64,000 nucleotides of DNA from Polyodon spathula (Eukaryota > Chordata > Actinopteri > Acipenseriformes > Polyodontidae): NCBI RefSeq assembly GCF_017654505.1, contig NC_054537.1, positions 72,536,618-72,600,617 on the forward strand. Direction: 5' to 3'. Made by a program: the position numbers and the translations under genes. The notes beneath the pieces were generated by a model that saw only the letters and a list, made by a program, of their open reading frames with translations, had not been told where the DNA came from and made no database searches. Positions 1-11,941 of this stretch are shown here, piece by piece; the stretch's first letter is position 1, and every line of letters starts with the position of its first letter.

Positions 1-368
1 GTCTAACCTGAAGTCTTTCTGCCAGCCGTCTGAATAAAACTGAGGATCAGCCTCTTAAAGGAAAACACTCACGCAGGGTAACCACTGCCTGGTTTGTAGT
101 GGAGGAATCGACCTCCACCACAGCGGTTCTTTTTCTAAAATAAGAAATGCAGTTTCAACTTTTCAACAGAAGTGTTTGCAGGTATAATAGGCAGCGGTGA
201 CTTAAATATTTCAAAAATAATTTATTTCAGGACAAAAACCCTTCTTCAGCTGAGTAATAAATAATGTAATACATGTAAAACCCTTCTGCTGCTTCAGATT
301 TGAAAGGAACATAAAACATGTCACCCTCGCTCCAAGCTTTCATCAGCACAAGCCAAAGGATAATGTGT

Positions 369-400
<32 letters not shown>

Positions 401-1157
401 ACACAAGCCCTACAGTTGTAGTTCCCTGGGATGAGTGCCATGGATTGTATGCTGCTTATTATTGTTGTTGTTGTTAATTATATCCCCAGAAACATTTTTG
501 CTCCCCCACTTTTAGGTCACCTTTTTTACAGCATTGATGGAAACAAAACAACGTTTATCCATTTATCCACCTCTCATTAATCAGCCAAGCAGCACAGTAA
601 CAGATTGACTCTGTTATAGAATGCTACCTGTAACCGTCGTGCACGTTTTCCAACTCTGTCTGTATTTTTCTGTGGTACACTAGTACTATACTGCTTGTTA
701 TCAACTGTCATTTACCCAAGACAATCGTCTGGGTTAAAAACAGACCAGAAGCAGCACGTCAGTAACTGCTTGAATTGTGTAAGCAGTCTATTGATATTTT
801 TGCTTGTTGCTTTATTATGTAGGTTTTACCAGTTGAAAAGCCTTTCAAAATATATTTTTTGTAATTGCTAACTAACTGAACAAAGTACTGTATTGTTGCC
901 GATACTACATTTGCTAAAGTAAAAGCAAGTGCAAGCTGACAGTACTGCTTGTTTCATAAGTACACTTGTTCTTTATATTATAAGCATGATGCAGTCTTTT
1001 ATTATGTTTTTATTTCTGTTTTTGTTTTAATGCATTTTTCAGTGCTTGAAATACCATTTAAATACAGTACAGAACTGTACTGTGACACTTGTTAGTTTTC
1101 ACAGTCTGCCAGAATAGATTAGGTCATACTTCATTACCAATAATGTGTTATCTGAAT

Positions 1158-1165
<8 letters not shown>

Positions 1166-1191
<26 letters not shown>

Positions 1192-1212
1192 GGTGTGTGT
1201 GTGTGTGTGGGT

Positions 1213-1266
<54 letters not shown>
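1166..1266. repeat. (GT)n microsatellite
   Basis: About 95 bases of GT dinucleotide with a few GGGT interruptions, ending in a short TA run. It sits about 120 bases left of a Tc1 relic. Confidence 0.95.
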
Positions 1267-1267
<1 letters not shown>

Positions 1268-1388
1268 CTGATGCACAAACACTCAGGTCAATATTTTAAA
1301 CATAGATATCATGCAAAATTACAGCAAATGTGAACAAAAATACACATCAAAGAATCAGGATAAGTTTTCAGTATGAAACATTACATGG

Positions 1389-1991
1389 TTAGTGTCGGGT
1401 ATGACCTCCCTGTGCATTAACACAATCCTGGCAGCGTTGACACATAGACCTGATCACCCTCTGGATAGACTGCTGTGGGATGTTCTGCCACTCTTCCTGT
1501 GCAGCTGCAGCCAGCTGGCGAAGGTTGGCTGGTCGCCGTTGTCTCCTTTGGATGGCACTGGCGATTTGGTCCCACAGATGTTCTGTTGGACTCATGCCAG
1601 GAGAAAAAGCTAGCTACGGAAATACCTAGACATTGTTTTCTTGAAGTTCTGCAATTGTAATTCCAGCACTGTGTGGTCATGCATTGTCCTGCTGGGAAAT
1701 TGGCACTTCCAGATTGGCTTGCAGGAACGGAAAAACTGTTGCCTCACGGACTTCATCAATCTGAGCAGTAAGGTTGTCTTCAGTCTGCACCAACGGCATT
1801 CTTGTGTTAAAGGAGATTCCTCCCCACATCATCCCACTTTACACCACCCCACCAGTTTCCTCGTTTCTCAGGACTAGTCTGCTGATTGTTGAAGCAGAAC
1901 ATCTCATTCGGCGGGCAACTTCTCTCACAGACAGGCTGTCTTCAGTCATGCCGATAGCAACCAGGTGATCTTCATTACTCAGGCGGGGCAT
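1389..1991 (-). pseudogene. Tc1/mariner transposase relic, internally deleted
   Basis: Read on the minus strand, an N-terminal piece begins with MPRLSNEDHL and a helix-turn-helix-like stretch, VREVARRMRCSASTISRL. This is followed by a gap, the QQDNA block that carries the second catalytic Asp, and the MSPTEHLWDQI block that carries the catalytic Glu. The C-terminus ends CVNAQGGHTRH before a stop, typical of fish Tc1-like transposases. Several in-frame stops interrupt it and the catalytic core before QQDNA is missing, so it is a dead copy. Clear terminal inverted repeats were not found. Confidence 0.85.
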
Positions 1992-2295
1992 GGTTATATC
2001 TTTCGCTGTTCTTGATTTAATTAAAATCGTGTTTTATCAAATGGTTGTTTATACAGATTCTTAATCAATTCATTTAGCCAATTTTAACTCAACTCAAATA
2101 CCAAACACTGAGCACTTGGTGTTTTTTTATGAAATCACTTGACTTGAGCTCAGTATTTTGTTACCCCAAGGAACTAAACTACTCAAACAATCAACAAACC
2201 TATATGCTCACTTTTTAAAATGTAAGTGACATTATGGATGTGTCCAATGAGCTATTTATATAAAACTTAGAGTGTTGCGTTTTCATTGTGCATCA

Positions 2296-2296
<1 letters not shown>

Positions 2297-2366
<70 letters not shown>
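2297..2366. repeat. (AT)n microsatellite
   Basis: About 70 bases of uninterrupted TA dinucleotide. Confidence 0.97.
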
Positions 2367-2369
<3 letters not shown>

Positions 2370-3036
2370 CTGTTTTTTTTCTGTTATATAAAAACAGAGC
2401 AAATGCAGAGGAGGGGGCTCAACCAATAAAGCCCAGTTTGCTACATATGGGCAACCATACTTCAGGGCTGTACAGATCCATCAATCAACCAATCCCTCTC
2501 ACTGCCGCTTAATGTGGGTCTGCGGTGTCTGTTTCTGCACATCAGTCTGGATAAATCAGCCTGTAACTGTTTTGATTTTATTTTCTCAGCTTAATCCAGA
2601 CTTTGTCAGATTACACTGTAGCCTTCACTTTGCGTAACACTGGTATCTGACTTGAAATTCCTGGTCTAGATTTCCGGGGAAGGTGAGGAGACTGTGTGTC
2701 TCTTGTGAAAACCGAGATGCTGAAAAGGATGCGTGCTGTAAAAGACTAGTTAATAACTAGCAGACACTGTACAATTGCAGAGTCATAGTTATAGGACTTT
2801 CAGATTCAGACACTGAATCTTTTTGTGTTTGGTGTACTTATTGTGCTGGTACACAGCAAATTGGACAGTGTTAAATCAACTCTGTAGAAGTCCAATCTAA
2901 CACTGATCCAGTGTGCATATGGCTCCACACTCCAGGGTAAAAGATACACTTTTGAAAAAGTAAAAGAAATATTATTTTAACAGCATACAATAAGTTCCAC
3001 CAAAAAAAAAAAAAAAAAAGGTTATAATTTTAGAGA

Positions 3037-3060
3037 CCCCCCCCCCCCCCCCCCCCCCCC
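3037..3060. repeat. Poly-C run
   Basis: 24 consecutive C, preceded at 3002-3019 by an A run. Length in the assembly may be unreliable. Confidence 0.9.
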
Positions 3061-3769
3061 AATCATCAGCCACTGTTTAGATAATTAAAATAGACCATTA
3101 TATGTTTCAAATGAAAATAAAAATTGCTGACTTTATATTCTGTCTGCTTGGAATGTCACGTGTATGATGTATACATCAAATATAAACTTTACAAAGGAAT
3201 CATCCATGTCAAATTTGACAGTTCCTTCTACAGTATTAAGACAAATGGCCAAACCACTTTGCAAAAACCTTAAAGTCCAGTCCCTTTGGCAGTACCCCCA
3301 GTTTTGGTTCTGTTCTGTCTGTTTAAATTGTTGGATTTCTAAATTAAAAAAAAAAAAAAACCTACTTCTATTTAAAATATAACAGGGATTGAAGATTGAT
3401 GTATGTACTCAGATCTACCCAGATCCTTATGAGTGACTTTTTTTGTAAAAATATTTATTTTTAAAGCTAACTAAACTATTTCACAAAAATAATACCCAAA
3501 ACTTTGCCTTAAGTGATAAGTGAAATATTAAAAAATAAATAAAAGGATACATTTCAGAAAACCAGCAAACAGGGCATTGAAAGTACTACTTAGGGTTCAT
3601 CTTTACTTTATATTTTCATTCGAAATGACTCTGTCACAAGATCCAAAGCAATATACGGGTTGATGGCTAAGAGCAAATGCAGTGATATACTTAGGGCCTA
3701 AACTACTGTGTCTATTTTTGATAAGACCCTAAAATAACGTAAACCATAAACTTGAAAACTCACAAACAC

Positions 3770-4118
3770 TGAGCTGAAGCAGTTCTGCATGAAGGAGTGG
3801 GCCAAAATTCCTCCACGGCGCTGTGAGAGACTGATCAATAACTACAGGAAGCGTATGTTGCAGTTATTGCTGCTAAAGGTGGTGTAACCAGTTATTGAGT
3901 CTAAGGGGGTGATTACTTTTTCTCATGGGGGCATTGGGTGTTGCATAACTTTTTTAAATAAATAAATGAAAGAAGTATCAAAATTTTGTTTTATGTGTTC
4001 ACTCAGAGTCCATTTTATCTAATATTAGATTTTAGTTGAAGATCTGATAACATTTAGTGTCAAAATTATGCATAAATGCAGAAAATCAGACAAGGCAAGT
4101 ACTTTTTCATGGTACTGT
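3770..4118 (+). mobile_element. Tc1-like transposon fragment, 5'-truncated
   Basis: The plus strand encodes LKQFCMKEWAKIPPRRCERL and then NNYRKRM, matching the C-terminal tail of Tc1-like transposases just before the stop. It is followed by a non-coding stretch and a possible terminus ending in TTTTTCATGGTACTGTAG near 4118. The left end and most of the transposase are missing, so this is a 3' remnant. Confidence 0.7.
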
Positions 4119-4554
4119 AGTTAAGTCAAAAGTTAAGTGTCAAAACCTCTGAAACGTTGCACAATTAACAGGTTTCATGATTTTTCAATTAATAAGTGAG
4201 GGATTTACACTGTACAAATGAATGAAATGGAATGAATGCAATCCACCCTCTTACATCATGCCCTTAACCACAGGATAAGAATGACAATATAAAACCTAAA
4301 ACAAAACAATACTTTTAAAAGTTAAATTGTCTGCAGAAAATGTTATTTAAAAAATTCATGCAGAGTTTTCAGAATGTTTTAATTGTTAGTAGTAATAATT
4401 AATAAAAATAACCAAGAACAGAGCTCCATTATAGATTTGCATACTATATGAATGAAAAAGTAGAATACAGTACAATTATATGAAAATGGGCAGTGAAGTA
4501 TGACTCAATAAAATTTCTCCAGTCTGATCTTTCTTTTGTTTCCTTTGCTTACAG

Positions 4555-4737
4555 ATTGCCAGATCAGTTGAGGAGGCTTAGCTCAGTGGGAAATGATTCC
4601 TCATGAAGTCCCTGGATCACTTTCTGACAGCAGGTGTGACTTCCCATGCGTTAGACTAAGATCTGTGACGTCAGACACTAAAACCATCCAGTGAGTGGGT
4701 GGGAGTAACAGATCACGGAGCGAGCAAACGACGAACC
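4555..4737 (+). promoter_or_regulatory. ATXN1: ATXN1 5'UTR segment with two upstream ORFs
   Basis: The exon starts after the acceptor at 4554. Two upstream ATGs open short frames: one at 4593 of 33 codons, stopping with TGA at 4692-4694, and one at 4603 of 18 codons, stopping with TAA at 4657-4659. Both end before the main ATG at 4738. An in-frame GTG at 4699 extends the reading frame but is not a normal vertebrate start. Upstream ORFs would be expected to lower translation of ataxin-1; this is inference. Confidence 0.65.
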
Positions 4738-6675
4738 ATGAAATCTAACCAGGAACGGAGCAATGAATGCCTGCCCCCGAAAAAGCGTGATTTCCCTGCC
4801 AGCAACCTGCCATCTGATGAGAAGCCGTTGGTGGCCCCAGCCAGCGAGAGCCAGCGTGGGGAGAACCTGGCCTGGCTTGCCAACGTGGCTAGCAGGCAGA
4901 ACAACATGGGTAGTGGCCGGCACAGCAACACAGGGATCCCAGCCGAGGCACCAGACGTAGCCCTGTACAAACCGCTCCCTAACACGGTGGACTATTCCTC
5001 TTCAGCCAGAGTTCCTAGGACAGAGACTACCATGGCAACGCTTCCTGCTGTGTATTCTTCGACTATCTCCCAGCCGGGGATGCCAGTCTCTTCATTGCAG
5101 AATTCCCAGCTCCCACACGCTTTCCAATTCATTAGCTCGCCCTACCCAGGGCCTTACACCAGCTACATCCCCTCACAGCTGATCTCTCCGACCGCAACTT
5201 CAGCCGCTGCACCCTGTTCTCAACGCTCCCAACTTGAGGCCTATACCACTGCTGTTATGTCACAAGCACAGGCCTCCAAAGCCGAGCACCACCAACACCA
5301 ACAGCACCACATGGTCCGGACGCCTGGGCTAATTGCACCAGAGACACCGCCACCTTTTGCACAGCCACCCAACCAGTATGTCCAGATTGCAGGCTCACCT
5401 TCGGGCATCGGCAGAGCTGTCTCCTCCCCTCCCTCCCACATCCCGCTTCACCTCCACTCCCACCCAGCTGTCATCCCTCATGCCCTCGCCCTTAGCGGGA
5501 ATTCACAACTGGTGGTCCATTACACAGATGGAAACCTTTCTGCATGTCCTCCTGCTAAGAAGCTCCAGGAAGACGGGCGGACACGAGAAGTTCTAAACGG
5601 CGAGTTGGACAAGGGCAGACGCTACAGCCTGTCCCACGAGGCCAGCCTGGGCAAGCCTAACAGCGGGGGCAAGGGAAGCCCCCACCATCACCATCACCAC
5701 CAGCACCAGCAGCATCAGCAACAACAACAACACCACCATTACGAGACCCGTCATGTGGTACTCCCTGGTGAATACAACACACAGGAAACCTCAGGCATAC
5801 GGACTTCGCTGATGCTGGTGCCAAACAGCCATGCCTCCAGCAGCACAGACTTAGAGGCAATCAGGGAGCAGTCGCCTTCCTCGATCGCCCACATTGAGAA
5901 GACTGGGCTCTGTCTGGGGAAGCCCAATTCCAGATCCTCCTCATACACTCTCTCCTCACCTCAGCTTGGCACAGATGGCGTAAAGGCAACAGCTGCCACT
6001 CTTTCTCCTCACACCGTTATCCAGACCACCCACAACGCCACAGAGCAGATCTCAATGGGACTATCTGCCGCGTCCTACTATCCCAATGCTGCCCAACAGC
6101 CTATCATTGGCTACATTGCCGGCAGTAGCCAGCAACAGCACCAGCAGGCCATCAGTTACCACACCAACCTGCCGCAGCACTTGGTCATCCCAGGTAGCCA
6201 GTCTCTACTGATCCCAGTGGGTGGTGGCAGTGGGGATGTCGAAGCCGGGCCAACTATCGTGACCTCATCCCTGCAGTTCGCAGCAGTGCCTCACACCTTT
6301 GTCACCACCACAGTCCCATTCGGGGCTGCAGAGACACTAGTCAGCCAGCCCTCAACCACCTACCACGCAGCCATGGTACAGGCACAGATCCACCTGCCCA
6401 TGGTTCAGCCCATGGCCACTGCCACACCTCCAAGCGTGCTGACACCTCCTGCCACATCCTCCTCTCTGCCCCCTTACTTCATGAAGGGCTCCATCATCCA
6501 GCTGGCCAACGGGGAGCTGAAGAAGGTGGAGGACCTTAAAACAGAGGATTTCATCCAGAGTGCTGAGGTCAGCAGCGACCTAAAGATAGACTCCAGTACA
6601 GTGGAGCGGATCGAGGGCAGCCAGAACCCCAGCTTTGCCATCATCCAGTTTGCAGTGGGAGAGCACAGAGCTCAG
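4738..6675 (+). CDS. ATXN1: Ataxin-1, coding exon 1 (residues 1-646)
   Basis: Ataxin-1 is a nuclear RNA-binding and transcription-corepressor scaffold that partners with Capicua and is known in humans for polyglutamine expansion in SCA1. The start is the ATG at 4738 because MKSNQERSNECLPPKKR matches the conserved vertebrate N-terminus, and A at -3 gives a good initiation context. The exon is phase 0 and ends at CAG|GTAAG. A region around residue 184 has the short tract HHQHQQHH where human has its long glutamine tract, and a second His/Gln tract lies at about residues 316-334. The AXH domain starts near residue 579 (PYFMKGSIIQLANGELKKVE). Together with the next exon the protein is 834 aa, compared with 815 in human. 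Teleosts have duplicated atxn1 genes, so paralogue naming depends on species. Confidence 0.96.
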
Positions 6676-7158
6676 GTAAGACTTACACCAGGGCATACAC
6701 CAACATAATACAATTCAGGCTTAAACTGGATATGTTGTAAAATGAGCCTAGTAATTCTATTAAAAAATCTCATATCAGAATCTGTCACATAAAAAAATGT
6801 CAGATCCACCTTGATTTTCATCTTGGTATTACAAAAATGTATCCTGGCTGTAGCTTCATGCCCTGATTTGGTTTAGTTTATGGAGGTGCAGCTGCCAGAA
6901 TTCCTTAAACCCATTGAAATGTTACAGATCTTGGCCAGAATTCTTTGCCGGTGTACAAGGAATGCTGTGTTTAAGAGCTACTTACAAGTCTGTTAAAGCC
7001 TAAGGTTCCTACAAACAAGTTTGTATCCATTCCATTTTATTTTAATGATTATTGTTAGACTGGAAAGAAACAGTTTGTAGCTCTTTCTTTCAAATCAAGC
7101 ATTCTTATCATCATTGTGTTTTATACTCAAATATAATGGATGACTGTTCTTCCATACT

Positions 7159-7199
7159 TTTTATATATATATAAAATATATATATATATATATATATAT

Positions 7200-7279
<80 letters not shown>
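7159..7279. repeat. (TA)n microsatellite
   Basis: About 120 bases of TA repeat with two small interruptions, directly abutting the left end of a Tc1 element. Tc1 elements insert at TA, so the tract may have been the target. Confidence 0.95.
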
Positions 7280-7280
<1 letters not shown>

Positions 7281-8817
7281 CTCTGGAAAAAATTAAGAGA
7301 CCACTGCAAAATTATCAGTTTCTCTGGTTTTACTATTTATAGGTATGTGTTTGGGTAAAATGAACATTTTTGTTTTATTCTATAAACTACTGACAACATT
7401 TCTCCCAAATTCCAAATAAAAATATTGTCATTTAGAGCATTTATTTGCAGAAAATGACAACTGGTCAAAATAACAAAAAAGATGTGTTGTCAGACCTCGA
7501 ATAATGCAAAGAAAATAAGTTCATATTCATTTTTAAACAACACAATACTAATGTTTTAACTTAGGAAGAGTTCAGAAATCAATATTTGGTGAAATAAACC
7601 TGATTTTCAATCACAGCTTTCATGCGTCTTGGCATGCTCTCCACCAGTCTTTCACATTGATTTTGGGTGACTTTATGCCACTCCTGGCGCAAAAATTCAA
7701 GTAGCTCGGCTTTGTTTGATGGCTTGTGACCATCCATCTTCCTCTTGATCACATTCCAGAGGTTTTCAATGGGGTTCAGGTCTGGAGATTGGACTGGCCA
7801 TGACAGGGTCTTCATCTGGTGGTCCTCCATCCACACCTTGATTGACCTGGCTGTGTGGCATAGAGCATTGTCCTGCTGGAAAAAACAATCCTCAGAGTTA
7901 GGGAACATTGTCAGAGCAGAAGGAAGCAAGTTTTCTTCCAGGACAACCTTGTACTTGGCTTGATTCATGCGTCCTTCACAAAGACAAATCTGCCCGATTC
8001 CAGCCTTGCTGGAGCACCCCCAGATCATCACCGATCCTCCACCACATGGGTTCACAGTGGGTGCGAGACACTGTGGCTTGTAGGCCTCTCCAGGTCTCCC
8101 GTCTAACCATTAGACGACCAGGTGTTGGGCAAAGCTGAAAATTGGACTCATCAGAGAAGATGACCTTACTCCAGTCCTCTATAGTCCAATCCTTGTGGTC
8201 TTTTGCAAACCTCAGCCTGGCTCTTCTTTGCTTCTCATTGATGAAGGGCTTTTTTCTAGCTTTGCACGACTTCAGCCCTGCCCCTAAGAGCCTGTTTCGA
8301 ACCGTCCTCGCCGTGCACTTCACCCCAGCTGCCGTTTGCCATTCTTTTTGTAGGTCACTTGATGTCATCCTACGGTTGCTGAGTGACATTCAAATGAGTT
8401 GGCGGTCATCCCGGTCAGTGGAGAGTCGTTTTCGCAACCCGGTGCTCACTGTATCCCTCTGCCAGTAAAGCCAGAACTGAACCCTTCTTTTCCTGACTCA
8501 CAACTTTCCTTTTCAACTCTTTGGGCATGGTCAATAGTTATTTTTTGATTCCAATTACTTTTGAGGTACTACTAGCACTGTTTTGCCATCCAGCTGGTCC
8601 TATTGCAAGAGGATAGTGATGACCACAGGAGTGGTTTTTATACTTTTCCTCATTAAATAAGATTTGGTTCAGGTGATCCCCTAATCAGTACCTCATTCAG
8701 TAGAATGTGGTGTGCCTGTGTTGGAATTCAACAGACACTGGAATGGAATGGCTGCCATACATGTAGAGATAGATGCTGATTTAAGAAAAATTTGTAGTGG
8801 TCTCTTAATTTTTTCCA
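7280..8817 (-). mobile_element. Tc1-like DNA transposon, near full length, inactive
   Basis: The left end (CTCTGGAAAAAATTAAGAGA from 7281) and the right end (ending TTAATTTTTTCCA at 8817) are inverted copies, giving an element of about 1.54 kb. It carries one broken transposase on the minus strand. The last few bases of the right terminus are missing where the neighbouring element begins. The left flank is a TA microsatellite. Confidence 0.92.
7579..8528 (-). pseudogene. Tc1-family DD34E transposase pseudogene
   Basis: The minus-strand frame opens with MPKELKRKVV at 8528. A premature stop follows shortly after, then a second open stretch from about 8389 includes the helix-turn-helix region and the first catalytic block VIFSDESNF. 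A single-base frameshift near 8100 moves to the frame that encodes FFQQDNA and [13 protein letters not shown]. Spacing between the second Asp and the Glu is 34 residues, the Tc1 signature. The stop and the frameshift make it non-functional. Confidence 0.92.
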
Positions 8818-9440
8818 TAAACACTGCTGTGCAAAAAGTCTTAGACATGTTGCATTTTTCTACTCTGATGCATTATGAGCATCAACAATTTACTCAAAGC
8901 CTCCATTAGAGTTTCCTACTGTTATAACAACCTTGACATAAAGAAGGAAAAACATTGCATGAAATAGGTGTGGTATCCGAAGCATAATCAGCAATTACAG
9001 AGAAACATCATCTGTAAGTGACAAAGCCAGGACTGGAAGACTCAAACCAGTGACCTTCGTACTGTTGATTTGATGGACAGCGACACCTGTGCCTTCTGCC
9101 AGTTCTGCTTTCAATTCAACTTTTGTCTTCTTTCTATTCCTTAATGATATTATCTTCAAGTATTGCTCATCCTTGTTAGACAGCTTTTTTGGGTCTTTCA
9201 GTCCTGAGTTTGTCAATTACAGATGATGTTTCCTTGTACTTGTTGATTATGCTTTGGATACCACACCTTGAAAATCAAGTGATGTGAGCTATTTCACTTG
9301 ATGTGTTTCTTTTTTTATGCAAGTCAAGGTTGTTATAACAGTAGCAAACACTAGTGGAGGCTTTGAGTAAATTATTGATGCTCATAATGCATCAGAGTAG
9401 AAAAATGCAACATGTTTAAGACTTTTGCACAGCAGTGTAT
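8818..9440. mobile_element. Deleted Tc1 derivative with long terminal inverted repeats
   Basis: The left arm (ACACTGCTGTGCAAAAAGTC from 8821) and the right arm (ending TTTTGCACAGCAGTGT at 9438) form inverted repeats of about 120 bases with few differences. TA lies at both outer ends. Between them, minus-strand positions 8995-9216 encode a remnant with PKKLSNKDEQYLKIISLRNR, typical of the N-terminal part of a Tc1 transposase. The catalytic part is gone, so it could move only if supplied with transposase in trans. It begins where the previous element's terminus is cut short, suggesting insertion into that end. Confidence 0.88.
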
Positions 9441-11941
9441 ATATAACTTGACAAGAAAGAAGAAGCATAAGTAAGCCCCTCATGAAAAGGTCAGACAAAT
9501 AGAATTCAAACAGTATTAGTCCATTTAAATCTCATCATGGCCCATGTTAATGGTTTCCCATACTATTGCATCTGGATTTGACCAAAAGTTAGTTTCCAAA
9601 AGCCTTGGGCTCATTTTTAAAGCCTGAAAACTGGGGCCAAAAGGCATACATAGCCTAACAAGACTAACTCATGGTGGGATTTATGTGGTGTTTGAAAATC
9701 TTCCTCAGCTTCTTTTTTTTTTTTACTGCTGTGAAATTGCTTCCAGCATTTAGTGTTTTCTGACTGACATTCTCCAATAGCTGTCAGCCTAATCTTCCTG
9801 ATTCACAAAGCAAACATATTGACCATTGGGAAAAGTTTTTTTGGAAATGTTTATGGAAAAAAGAACACTATCACGATTAAGAACAGTTCAAGACAACTAA
9901 GGAGTACAGAATTTCACTTTGTCAGACAACACTAAGGTGAATACGAAGATATGGCAGGTCTGCATTCTGAATACACGAGATTAAGTCAGACATATCTAGC
10001 AGTATAAAGAGCAATTGTAATGAGAGAAGTACTTGTGGAACCATTGTGGGACCAGGGGTTGCATCACAGTCAATGAGTAGCAATTTGAACAGATGGTATG
10101 TAAGAACATTTTAAAAATAGAAACCAGAGAAAGAACAGCATACTAATGTGACATGAAGGAATGCATGCGATGCTGCAGTGCTGCAGTGTGTTCCAGAAAG
10201 ATGTAGACCAGACCACTGTAAATACAGACCCATCTAAAATTATTCAGACAGTTATCATAAATCTCCTTTCAGTTACTGTTACAGTAGGTTCAATGGTGTC
10301 TGAAAAACAGGAAAGTGCTCCCTTACTTTTTACTATTTGGAGTGCTGTTGCTCCAGTATAGATTTGGGACAGCAAAGCTAAAAGGTGTTTTATTTTTTTT
10401 TTAAGGCGGTCACCACTGTAGAAACACTTTTGGTTTGAAGAATAAATAAAAGTAACTTCATGTGTCATTATACTGCAGTCTAAAAAGACATTAAAGCAAT
10501 CTATTACATTTACTCCTTATGTGTTTTTTTTTCTTTACTCTGTACTGTACATGGAATATCTTCTCCATAGAGTTCCCTTTATAGTCAATTGCTGCGACAT
10601 GCCATATAGGTTGGAAACACTATCGTTGTGTATTCTTTGGGGGAATGATAGATTATATTCATGATGTTTTTTTACACCGAGGCGTGCCTGTATTTATTTG
10701 TTTAACTACTACTGCTCCCTGCTGGCACACTCTGGTGCCTCAACAGTTATTTCCTGACAAAATCTCTTTACCCAGATAAAGGTACATATTGGAAGATACA
10801 AATTGAAATTAGATACTGTGTGGAAGAAGGCATTCTGTATCAGTATTGAATTTAAATAGATAGATTGAACGTATAGAACAGCGAGGAAGAAGACAGTCTA
10901 CACTGATAAAATTCAGAGGGTGTGTTATGTACTAGAACAGAGATTTTCTTTCAACAAGCAGAAAAAAGTTAACATACACGAATACTGTATTTAACTATTT
11001 TCCTGTGGATTGATGTGGAACAGTGATTAAACATAGTTTGAACAACAACATTTAAGGTCCTTTACCAGCAATTTAAGGACCTCATCTAAACCAATCAGGT
11101 TAAAGGAAGTCTTCCATTTTCTAATTACAGTTTTATACACTTACACAAAGCACTACAATGGGATCTTGTCTAGGTTAAGTAAAAACATTCCTTGAAGCTC
11201 ACACTCAAGACAAGGTAAAACTATTTTTGACACCTACTTTGCATGTATTAAAACATCACAATTATGAAAAATAATAAAAAACATTTCATGTTTAAGGATG
11301 GGAACCTAGGACTACTGTTTTTAATAATAATAACAAAAACACAGTAATAAGAACTGCAACTGTCTGCTCTTGTATCCCTGAGGCAGATTGTTGCAGTTCT
11401 TATTTATTGCGGCATAAAACTAACTTTTAGACATTTGTTTATAAGCACGTAACCAGAGCTTAAGTGCTTCACGTCGATGATGAAGCCAGCTTGCACATTA
11501 CTCCATGTGAGGTTATGGAACTCAAGGTTTTAGGTGACACTGCTTAAATCCACAGTGCTCAATTTGTAACAACTGCACTTATACAGAAAATAAACCATCC
11601 ACACTATCCTCTCTATATAGAACAGGTGCAAGTTACAGTACATGGCGAAAATGGGCAGGGAAGTGCTGTTCGTCTGAACCACTCAACTCCACTCCCAACA
11701 CCCATGTGTACACATAGTTTAGTGCAGTGTTAAACATCATTTTTATATGTGATAAATTGGAGGTGACTGCCCGTTCAATACCCATGCAGTACCTATATGT
11801 TGACAACGGGTCATCCATTAGCACTGGGCATTCCTTTGAACGCATTCTTGAATGATTGTTACAAGTTATTTCAATCAGGAGAATGTATTGTCAAATGTAT
11901 TGATATTGATATTTCATGCTGTGTGCTGTTTTTTATATATG

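Larger units (their letters stand above)
1..4554 (+). other. ATXN1: Non-coding DNA upstream of ATXN1 coding exon 1 (probable 5' intron)
   Basis: No coding exon is recognisable here. The stretch ends in a pyrimidine-rich splice acceptor (TTTGCTTACAG, ending at 4554), so at least its right part should be intron between a 5' untranslated exon and the first coding exon, as in human ATXN1, which has several untranslated 5' exons. It holds two Tc1 relics, a GT tract, an AT tract and a poly-C run, listed separately. The promoter and true first exons are not visible and probably lie to the left. Confidence 0.55.

Noticed and set aside
4699..4737. N-terminal extension of ataxin-1 starting at position 4699
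   Set aside because: The codon at 4699 is GTG, not ATG; the conserved N-terminus MKSNQERSNE starts at the ATG at 4738.
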